Of a stretch of DNA of 27,934 bases, positions 19,241 to 27,934 are shown one piece after another. Each line of letters opens with the position of its first letter. The first letter of the stretch is position 1. The position numbers and the translations under genes are program-made. The notes under the pieces were generated by a model. That model searched no databases. It had not been told where the DNA came from and saw only the letters and a program-made list of their open reading frames with translations. Source of the DNA: JAVMKJ01 sp031732875 (GTDB lineage Bacteria; Pseudomonadota; Gammaproteobacteria; Competibacterales; Competibacteraceae); assembly GCA_031732875.1 (NCBI GenBank), contig JAVMKL010000138.1, positions 1 through 27,934 of the forward strand, read 5' to 3'.

Positions 19241-21001
19241 GATCCCCTCCGTCGCCGAGCAGAATCGGACCAAATCCTCATCGGTGTCGGCTTTTGGGGT
19301 GCTCCCGCACAACCAGTCGAACACGCCGGCGTCTGCCTGAATAACAAGGGCTTGGCCGGGCGCTTTGGCGGCGCGGCGGACCCAGACACGGTGACGGAAC
19401 TGGTGCTGAACCCGCCGCCGAAACTGGCGACGCATTGGCGGGCAGTTTGGGGTGAGGAGGCGACACTCGACCGACGACTGGACGAACTCACCCTGGTGGT
19501 GGAAGATGCCGCGCCCGATTCGGTGCTTGCGTTCCTGTTCTGGCTGGCGTTCGTAAACGGCGTGGCGGCGGGGGAATTGCGCCGGCCCGAGGTCGCCCGC
19601 TGGGTTGAAGCGGTGCGGCGCTGGGAATTGATGGGAATGGTGGCTGACAAACCGCACGCATCCTGGACGGCGCTGCTCTCCGCCCTGTCTCACGGCTATT
19701 TCGCCCCGGAGACGCCGACGGAGAGCCGCTCCTACGACTTCGCGGCCGCTTGGCGCGAGGCGCTGCATTTCACCACCACCCTGCTGCTGCGGGGCATCGC
19801 CCCGGACGCCGTGCCGGAACTGTGGGAACTGGACGCCTACCGCCGCGCCGCCGCCCTGCTGCGCAACGAGGAGCAGGATTATCTGCGTTCCCTGCCGCGC
19901 TCCACCTGCCTGCAACTCCTGGTGCCGGTAGCCGGTCCAGAGCCGCGCAAGGACCTGCTGGTGGATGCCTACCTCACGGTAGAAACCTGGCCCAACGGCG
20001 CCCGCAAGCTGTTCGCCCGACTGGACCGAACCCACGGCTACACGGGACAGGGCTTCACCGTCATGGGCGTCTACCGGCCGGACCCGCGCATCGCGGGTAC
20101 CGGCGATGACATGGTGGTGTCGGTCGATCCCCTGACCGGCATCGACCTGCACGATCTGTGGCTGGAACTGGAACGGCTGGAAAACCAGCGTTGGGCGGGC
20201 CAGCGTCCCACCGAGAGCCCGCGCACCATCGTCAGCTATCCGGACGGAACCGGTTATACCCAACCCTGGTGGGACGACCAGGGCCGCTACACTCTGCTCG
20301 GCACACTCCGGCGTTTGCCGGATGGGCGTCTCGGCAGCCGGCTAACATGGCCGGACGTGGTGGAAGCCCTCTGGCGAGTATATGGCCCGGCGCGGCACCT
20401 GCGCGTCGAAGATGCCCTGCACGGTGGTCCGCCCGTCCCGCTGGAGGCTTGTCGGCGGAGAGCGCATCGCTACGATGGCGGCCGCTACGCCATCACCAAG
20501 CACTTTCTGGGGATGCGCTGGCTCAAGGACACCACCCAGTCGGGCGGATTGTTCGATCTGCCGAGCGTGCAGCGCTACCTGGCCGCCCTCATTGCCCGCC
20601 AAGACGCCACGGGGCCGATCACGGTCGAAGATCTGCCACAACCAAGTGAATTCACCGTGGTGCCCCTGCACGGCGGTTTCGCCATCGTCCACGATCTAGG
20701 CGCCTTGGCGTTCGACGACTGGCGTACCGAACACCTCCGGTGGCAACAGCTCGACACAGAATTCGAGCGGGTCTTCCAGCTTCTCGGCACGGTGCGGGAC
20801 GTGGAACGGGCGCTGGAGGATCTGTTCGCGGAGCGTGCCGCCAGCCAGAAATCCCGTCCCGCCGCCGCCGTGCTAGGCGATCTCGCCACCCTCCGGGGTC
20901 GGGTTACTACAAGTCTTTTCCAAGAGGCGAACCACGAGCGGAGTATGCGGATAGGCCATGCGCTAAAATCTTCACCGTGGGTAGCTTCCGCACGACATTG
21001 A
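19211..21001 (+). CDS. Unrecognised protein of about 600 residues
   Basis: I do not recognise this family. The 596-residue frame has sustained GC-rich coding character. Visible features are an early ILIGVGFWGAPAQPVEHAGV and ELVLNPPPKLATHW, a hydrophobic stretch (SVLAFLFWLAFVNGVAA, near 105-120), a leucine-rich middle, LQLLVPVAGPEPRKDLLVDA, WWDDQGRYTLLG, and a helical C-terminal third. There is no signal peptide, nucleotide-binding loop or metal motif that I can name. The start is doubtful (see the entry at 19152). The last 30 or so residues are read from sequence antisense to the AbiEii-like gene, with which it overlaps by 95 bp tail to tail, so the natural C terminus may be lost. Confidence 0.7.
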   Translation: MAIPDWRVQPDPLRRRAESDQILIGVGFWGAPAQPVEHAGVCLNNKGLAGRFGGAADPDTVTELVLNPPPKLATHWRAVWGEEATLDRRLDELTLVVEDAAPDSVLAFLFWLAFVNGVAAGELRRPEVARWVEAVRRWELMGMVADKPHASWTALLSALSHGYFAPETPTESRSYDFAAAWREALHFTTTLLLRGIAPDAVPELWELDAYRRAAALLRNEEQDYLRSLPRSTCLQLLVPVAGPEPRKDLLVDAYLTVETWPNGARKLFARLDRTHGYTGQGFTVMGVYRPDPRIAGTGDDMVVSVDPLTGIDLHDLWLELERLENQRWAGQRPTESPRTIVSYPDGTGYTQPWWDDQGRYTLLGTLRRLPDGRLGSRLTWPDVVEALWRVYGPARHLRVEDALHGGPPVPLEACRRRAHRYDGGRYAITKHFLGMRWLKDTTQSGGLFDLPSVQRYLAALIARQDATGPITVEDLPQPSEFTVVPLHGGFAIVHDLGALAFDDWRTEHLRWQQLDTEFERVFQLLGTVRDVERALEDLFAERAASQKSRPAAAVLGDLATLRGRVTTSLFQEANHERSMRIGHALKSSPWVASARH

Positions 21002-21620
21002 CGGCCTTAATCAGGGTTTCTCTCTCGGAGCGTGCCAGCGAATCCAAATCGCCGCCCTCAAAGTACACCAACGCCTTGAGACTTTCACTCGGCTGAAAGC
21101 TGTGGCCAAACATCTCGCGGGCCGCTGCAAGCCCTGCTTCGAGACTGACGCCGGCTTTGATTAGCGCCGCAATGTCTTGATAATCCTTGGCTTCGACGCG
21201 CTGGAGCAGCACTTTGAGCTTGGTGGACACGAGATCGTCTGGGGAGGCCACCTGTAATACGCCGTCGTGAGTCAACGCAGGCTCGCCGACCCGCCCAAAG
21301 CCAATCGTACCGAAAAACGAGACCTTGACTGGATGGTCGTCGGAGTCGCCACGCGGAACGATCACGGTGAACGTATCAGATTGATCCTGCAACACTTGAG
21401 ACCGAGCAAGAAAAGGGAAAGCGGTACGGATGGCGATCCTGTCCAAGGACTGGTCGGTGAAAAAGTCGAAATCCACGGACGAACGATGACCGAGTCGCAA
21501 AGCGACTGCGGTTCCACCGTAAAGCACGAAGCCAAGCTGGAGAGTGGGGCGCAACTCGGGCCAGAGCTGCCGTTGCGCCGCGGGCAGAATCTCCAAGTGA
21601 GCTTGAAAGATACGACTCAT
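20907..21620 (-). CDS. AbiEii/AbiGii-like nucleotidyltransferase (probable toxin of a toxin-antitoxin pair)
   Basis: The 237-residue protein has the minimal nucleotidyltransferase signature of AbiEii/AbiGii-type toxins: FVLYGGTAVALRLGHRSS followed by VDFDFF (Gly35-Gly36 and Asp50-x-Asp52 as metal ligands), then VSTKLKVLLQRVEAKDYQD, which matches the family's later basic/aspartate block. Known AbiEii proteins use nucleotides to modify tRNA and arrest growth, and protect against phage. ATG 21620 is chosen because it overlaps the stop of the upstream small gene as ATGA; an in-frame ATG at 21698 would lie deep in that gene. The partner is not a classical AbiEi (no winged-helix antitoxin of about 200 residues), so this is a variant arrangement. 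Confidence 0.85.
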   Translation of the reverse strand: MSRIFQAHLEILPAAQRQLWPELRPTLQLGFVLYGGTAVALRLGHRSSVDFDFFTDQSLDRIAIRTAFPFLARSQVLQDQSDTFTVIVPRGDSDDHPVKVSFFGTIGFGRVGEPALTHDGVLQVASPDDLVSTKLKVLLQRVEAKDYQDIAALIKAGVSLEAGLAAAREMFGHSFQPSESLKALVYFEGGDLDSLARSERETLIKAVNVVRKLPTVKILAHGLSAYSARGSPLGKDL

Positions 21621-21916
21621 CCAAGTCGCCGTTTTGGCAAAGCAGGTACGGCTTGCTCGGGCTGTGCAAGCCCCAGGCGATAGTGCCAATAAGCCCACGA
21701 ACGTTCGTTGAACTGGCCGATTTCGGCATGGGACAGCACGTGGCGCAAACGGTCTTCCCCGATTTGCTCGATCAGTTCCAGTACATCCTCATAGTCGCCG
21801 ATGTTCATGACTTGCGCGATGACCCGCTCGGGTTGGCGCAGAGCTTCATCCGGCGTTTTCCACCAAACGTATTTCGCGGCAAACCGCTTGATTACGGCGT
21901 GATCGGATGGTGCCAT
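21617..21916 (-). CDS. Small protein translationally coupled to the AbiEii-like gene (probable antitoxin)
   Basis: 99 residues from ATG 21916, which is preceded by AAGG ten bases upstream. An ATG at 21997 in the same frame would add a low-complexity tail and is less likely. The sequence is rich in charged and aromatic residues: HAVIKRFAAKYVWW, ERVIAQVMNIGDYEDVLEL, then HVLSHAEIGQFNERSWAYWH. It looks like the short proteins often encoded just before AbiEii-like nucleotidyltransferases, but I cannot give a family name with certainty. The 4-base ATGA overlap with the toxin-like gene, and the order small gene first, fit an antitoxin. A tandem TCAAAG-like repeat lies just upstream (about 21927-21951). 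Confidence 0.75.
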   Translation of the reverse strand: MAPSDHAVIKRFAAKYVWWKTPDEALRQPERVIAQVMNIGDYEDVLELIEQIGEDRLRHVLSHAEIGQFNERSWAYWHYRLGLAQPEQAVPALPKRRLG

Positions 21917-21987
21917 GACGTTTTTACCTTGGCCTTGACTTTGACTTTGAGGCGGAGATCGTATCGAAATTGCGCCTTGATGCAATG

Positions 21988-22773
21988 CTAGCGGCACTCC
22001 CCCACCGATCCCGGCGGACAGCGCCGGCGATCCACCCAGATCGTGCTGTCCAGCCTGGCGTCGGTGAAGCGGGCGCCGTCGATGCGGGCGTCCGCCAGCG
22101 TCGCCTCGGCCAGGTCGGCGCCGGTGAAATCGACCGCCAGCAGATTCGCGCCGTCCAGCTTCGCGCCCCGGAGCCGGGCACCGCTCAGGTTCGCGTTCTC
22201 CAGCACCGCCCGACTCAGCACCGCGCCGCTCAGGTCGACGTTCGGCAGTTTGGCATCGGTCAAATTCGCCTGCGCCAGATTGGCCTTGTCGAGTTTGGCG
22301 CCACTCAGATCCGCGCCGGTCAGGTCGGTCTGGTACAGACGCGCTCCATTCAAGTCGGCATTGCTCAGATTCGCCTGCGGCAGCGCCGCCCGATCCAACC
22401 GCGCGCCGGCCATGCCGGCGCCGGAAAACACGGCGCGTTCCAGCTTCGCCGAGACCAGACGGGCGCCGGTCAGGGTCGCATTGGCGAAATCCACGCCGCT
22501 CGCGGCCGCGTCACCCAAATCCGCGCCGCCGAGTCGGGCACCCGTCAGCTTGGCGTTGGTCAAATTGACCTGGGTCAACACCGCCTCGCGCAAGTCCGCG
22601 CCCGTTAAATCGGCGCCCTGCTTGTCGCAGCGCAGCCAGTTGACCCGCCGCGCGGGCGGGTCTTCGCAAGCGCCCCACCCGACGGCGGGCCAGTGCAGCA
22701 GTGCCAGCAGGCATAACACTCCCTTGGCCCCATGGAAGAGGGGTAGGGGGTGAAGGTTATCGCCTCTCCACAT
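21988..22773 (-). CDS. Exported pentapeptide-repeat protein
   Basis: About 260 residues. After a hydrophobic segment (VLCLLALLHWPAVGWGA), which looks like a signal peptide cleaved before CEDPPARR, the protein is almost wholly pentapeptide repeats with A at -2 and L or F at the centre: for example ADLTGADL, ANLSNADLNGARL, ANLAQANLTDAKL. These form a right-handed quadrilateral beta-helix. The function is unknown; cytosolic members can mimic DNA and bind gyrase, but the signal peptide argues against that here. The start is uncertain: ATG 22773 lies within repeat DNA at the lon 3' end, a GTG at 22782 overlaps the lon stop, and a later GTG before the hydrophobic segment is possible. Same strand as lon and directly after it. 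Confidence 0.85.
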   Translation of the reverse strand: MWRGDNLHPLPLFHGAKGVLCLLALLHWPAVGWGACEDPPARRVNWLRCDKQGADLTGADLREAVLTQVNLTNAKLTGARLGGADLGDAAASGVDFANATLTGARLVSAKLERAVFSGAGMAGARLDRAALPQANLSNADLNGARLYQTDLTGADLSGAKLDKANLAQANLTDAKLPNVDLSGAVLSRAVLENANLSGARLRGAKLDGANLLAVDFTGADLAEATLADARIDGARFTDARLDSTIWVDRRRCPPGSVGECR

Positions 22774-22778
22774 TACTC

Positions 22779-25235
22779 TCACCCCAACCCTCTCCCGGAG
22801 GGAGAGGGGGCATCGGAAGCGAACACCAACTCCATCACCTGCCGGAATCGCTCCACAAAATGCAGGGTCATGCCCTCCTTGATGTGGTCCGGCAACTCCT
22901 CGGCGTCGCCGCGACAGCCTTCCGGCAGGATGATCTCGTGAATGCCGACCCGGCGGGCGGCAATCACCTTTTCGCGAATCCCGCCCACCGGCAGCACCAG
23001 CCCAGTCAGGGTCAATTCGCCGGTCATCGCCAGCAGCCGGGTCGGTTGCTGGCCGCGCGCCAGCGACAGCAGGGCGGTGGCCATGGTGATGCCGGCGCTG
23101 GGCCCGTCCTTGGGGGTGGCGCCTTCCGGCACGTGCAGGTGCACGAACGCCTCGTCGAAGAACCTGGGATCGGCCTGGTATTCTTCCAGATGGGCGCTGA
23201 TGTAACTGTAGGCGATGTTGGCCGATTCCTGCATCACCTCGCCCAAGCGGCCGGTCAGCTTGAAGCCCCGGTTCTTAGTATGAACGCGGGTGGCTTCGAC
23301 GTTGAGCGTGGCCCCGCCCATGGCGGTCCAGGCCAGCCCGGTGACCACGCCGACGCCGGTCATCGGCGTTTCTGGCTTGAACGGCGGTTTCCCCAGATAG
23401 TGATCGAGTTGCGATGACTCCACCTCGATCGGTCCCTCGCGACCCTCGACGATTTCCACCGCGGTCTTGCGGACGATCCGCCCGAGCTGCTTTTCCAGAT
23501 TGCGCACCCCGGCCTCGCGGGCGTAACCCTCGATGAGCTGGCGCAGCGTTTCCTCGCCGAGCTGGATGCGGTCGCGTTCCAGCCCGCTGCGTTCCAGCAG
23601 TTTCGGCCACAGGTGGTTGCGGGCGATTTGCAGCTTCTCGGCGGTGATGTATCCCGACAGCCGGATGGTTTCCATGCGGTCGAGCAGCGGCGCCGGAATG
23701 GTGTCGAGCTGGTTGGCGGTGCACACGAACAGCACCTTGGACAGATCGAAGCGCGCGTCCAGGTAGTGATCCAGGAACTCGATGTTCTGCTCCGGATCGA
23801 GCACCTCCAGCAGCGCCGAGGCCGGGTCGCCGTGGTACGAGGCGCCGATCTTGTCGATCTCGTCCAGCATGATCACCGGATTGGCGGTCTTCGCCTCGCG
23901 CAGGGCCTGGATGAACTTGCCGGGCAACGCGCCGATGTAGGTGCGCCGATGGCCCTTGATCTCGGCTTCGTCGCGCATCCCGCCCAGGCTGAGCCGGTAG
24001 AACTTGCGGTCCAGCGCGGCGGCCACCGAACGGCCGATGGACGTCTTGCCGACGCCGGGCGGACCGACCAGCAGGATGATCGAACCGCCGACCTGGCCCT
24101 TGAGCGCGCCCACCGCCAGGAACTCGATGATGCGATCCTTGACGTCCTCCAGGCCGTCGTGGTCGCGGTCCAGGACTTCGCGGGCGTGCTTGAGGTCCAG
24201 ATTGTCGGTGGAATAAACGCCCCACGGCAATTCCGTCATCACGTCCAGATAATTGCGGGTGACGGCGTATTCCGGCGACCCGACTTCCAGAATCGACAGT
24301 TTGTCCAGCTCCTCCTCGATCCGCTTCAGCGCCGCCTCGGGAACCTGCCGGGTGGTCAGCCGCTCGCGGAAGCGCTCCACGTCGGCGGTGCGGTCGTCCT
24401 TGGCGATGCCCAGTTCCTGCTGGATGGCCTTGAGCTGCTCGCGCAGGAAGAACTTGCGCTGGTGCTCGCTCATCTTCTCCTCGACCTGCTTGCGGATGTG
24501 GGTCTGGAGCTTGGCGACTTCCAGTTCCTTCTTGATCAGCACGATGACCTTCTTCAGCCGCTCCAGGACCGGGGCGGTGGCCAGGATCTCCTGCAGTTCG
24601 TCCTTGCTGGCCGTGGTCAGACTGGCGGCGAAATCGGCCAGCGGTGAGGGATCGTTGGTATTGAAACGGTTGAGGAAGAACTTGAGTTCCTCGGAATACA
24701 GCGGGTTGAGCGGAATCAGTTCCTTGAGGGTGTTGATCACCGCCAGCGAGTAGGCGCGCAGTTCGTCGATGCCAGCCCCGTCGTCCTCGCTCAGGTATTC
24801 GACCTGGACGTGATAGGGCGGCACGCTGGACAGCCATTTGCCGATGCGGAACCGTTTCAGGCCCTGAGCGATGAACTGCAGGCGGTTGTCGCCGCGGGCG
24901 AGCTGGTGCATGCGGGCGATCGTGCCGACCTCGTGGAAGTCGGCGGGACCGGCCTTTTCCGCGCTGTCGGGCTTGACCAGCACCAGGCCGATGACCCGCT
25001 GGTCGCGGCCGGCGGCGGCTTCGATGGTGGGCAGCCAGGGCTCTTCGTTGAGCAACAACGGCAGCGCCTGGGCCGGGAAGAACGGCCGTTCGGACAGCGG
25101 CAGCAGATAGAGAGTCGCGGGCAGGATATCGGCGGCGGCGACGATGGTGTTGCTGCCGGCGGGTGCCTCGCGTTCGTCGTCCTCGTGCACGACTTCCGCT
25201 TCAAGGGCTTCGACTTCGGGATCGGTCATGAGCAT
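22779..25235 (-). CDS. lon: ATP-dependent Lon protease
   Basis: Hexameric AAA+ serine protease that degrades misfolded and regulatory proteins in the cytosol. The 818-residue protein shows the N-terminal substrate-recognition domain (LPLSERPFFPAQALPLLL), a long coiled helix region, Walker A GPPGVGKT near residue 392, Walker B VIMLDEIDKIG, and the Lon-type Ser-Lys dyad: PKDGPSAG (Ser713) and GGIREK (Lys756), with the same 43-residue spacing as E. coli Lon. The N terminus is extended by an acidic leader of about 35 residues. The last ten or so residues (PSPSGRGLG) and the stop are encoded by a palindromic repeat. ATG 25235 was chosen; ATG 25229 is equally possible. It diverges from valS. Confidence 0.96.
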   Translation of the reverse strand: MLMTDPEVEALEAEVVHEDDEREAPAGSNTIVAAADILPATLYLLPLSERPFFPAQALPLLLNEEPWLPTIEAAAGRDQRVIGLVLVKPDSAEKAGPADFHEVGTIARMHQLARGDNRLQFIAQGLKRFRIGKWLSSVPPYHVQVEYLSEDDGAGIDELRAYSLAVINTLKELIPLNPLYSEELKFFLNRFNTNDPSPLADFAASLTTASKDELQEILATAPVLERLKKVIVLIKKELEVAKLQTHIRKQVEEKMSEHQRKFFLREQLKAIQQELGIAKDDRTADVERFRERLTTRQVPEAALKRIEEELDKLSILEVGSPEYAVTRNYLDVMTELPWGVYSTDNLDLKHAREVLDRDHDGLEDVKDRIIEFLAVGALKGQVGGSIILLVGPPGVGKTSIGRSVAAALDRKFYRLSLGGMRDEAEIKGHRRTYIGALPGKFIQALREAKTANPVIMLDEIDKIGASYHGDPASALLEVLDPEQNIEFLDHYLDARFDLSKVLFVCTANQLDTIPAPLLDRMETIRLSGYITAEKLQIARNHLWPKLLERSGLERDRIQLGEETLRQLIEGYAREAGVRNLEKQLGRIVRKTAVEIVEGREGPIEVESSQLDHYLGKPPFKPETPMTGVGVVTGLAWTAMGGATLNVEATRVHTKNRGFKLTGRLGEVMQESANIAYSYISAHLEEYQADPRFFDEAFVHLHVPEGATPKDGPSAGITMATALLSLARGQQPTRLLAMTGELTLTGLVLPVGGIREKVIAARRVGIHEIILPEGCRGDAEELPDHIKEGMTLHFVERFRQVMELVFASDAPSPSGRGLG
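22788..22808. repeat. Palindromic repeat at the 3' end of lon
   Basis: CCCTCTCCC and GGGAGAGGG are perfect 9-bp arms around a 3-base loop (GGA). It belongs to a different type from the elements in nudB and valS. It supplies the last lon codons and lies just before the stop, with more C- and G-rich, partly related sequence down to about 22730 in the pentapeptide-repeat gene's leader. It may also act as a transcript-end stabiliser, but there is no T-run. Confidence 0.75.
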
Positions 25236-25518
25236 TCACGCGGCTAAAGGGAAACTGTGCCTTAAATACGGGCGGAGAGGAGGATTATCAAGGGTGGGAA
25301 GTCCACGAGGGCAGGAAGTTCGCGAGGATGGGACGGCGCTGTCCCGCTCCCTGGAAAAATTGCGAACGGGAGAACGGTCGGACAGGCTCGCCGCAATCGG
25401 CGTCGCGCGGGCGCACCCCGCGTGCCCGGCAAGCTGGGTTATACTGTTCGCCTCGCGCGCGATTCCGCATCCCGCGCGAGGCCGCGCCCGCCGATCCCCT
25501 CATCATCCGACGACAGCC
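25236..25518. other. Divergent intergenic region between lon and valS
   Basis: About 280 bp that should carry both promoters. On the plus strand a TATACT string in GGTTATACTG (about 25437-25446) lies some 75 bp before the valS start and could be a -10 box, but no good -35 partner is seen. GTTCGC (25318-25323) and GCGAAC (25362-25367) are inverted repeats enclosing a smaller GGGAC/GTCCC stem (25330-25345). I find no heat-shock promoter with confidence, and no T-box-like leader, which would be unusual in this group anyway. Confidence 0.4.

Positions 25519-27934
<2,416 letters not shown>

Noticed and set aside
23275..24837. Minus-strand frame of 520 codons within lon
   Set aside because: Shadow of lon in another frame; no motif.

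Overview
The window looks like chromosome from a high-GC gammaproteobacterium. From about 5.4 kb to the right edge it is GC-rich (roughly 60-65% by eye), and its gene clusters have gammaproteobacterial parallels: aspS next to nudB, apaH next to folA, and an Ada that is co-linear with the E. coli enzyme. I cannot name a genus; a Competibacter/Thiotrichales-like lineage is only a guess.

Left region (1 to about 5.3 kb, clearly more AT-rich). One uninterrupted minus-strand reading frame of at least 1,771 codons starts at 5315 and runs off the left edge. It encodes a giant phosphotransferase-like fusion. In order it has a long N-terminal part resembling accessory regions of PEP-synthase-like proteins, a PEP-utilising swivelling domain with its catalytic-type His, a low-molecular-weight protein tyrosine phosphatase domain, and a PPDK/PEP-synthase N-terminal ATP-binding domain that is cut by the edge. 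This is the most unusual object in the window.

Middle region. A stand-alone RibD-C-type reductase is on the minus strand (about 5.46-6.39 kb). Divergent from it is a compact plus-strand run: aspS, nudB, mprF, acvB/virJ, apaH, folA, ada and an enoyl-CoA hydratase/isomerase. Most junctions are ATGA overlaps or gaps of 2-20 bp, so co-transcription is likely. mprF and acvB form an aminoacyl-phosphatidylglycerol synthase plus hydrolase pair inserted between housekeeping genes. The remnant of an AAA-ATPase-like/DUF1703 gene lies after this run.

Accessory stretch (16.5-22.8 kb). This holds a 2OG-Fe(II) oxygenase-like protein on the minus strand, an unrecognised plus-strand gene with a probable 5' frameshift, an AbiEii-like nucleotidyltransferase with a small overlapping partner (a probable toxin-antitoxin pair), and an exported pentapeptide-repeat protein.

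Right region. lon is on the minus strand and valS is divergent on the plus strand, running off the right edge. Short G/C-rich palindromic repeats sit inside or at the ends of several genes. Two related elements are translated in frame inside nudB and valS, and a different palindrome supplies the last codons and stop of lon.

I saw no rRNA, tRNA, CRISPR array, intact insertion sequence or convincing intrinsic terminator.
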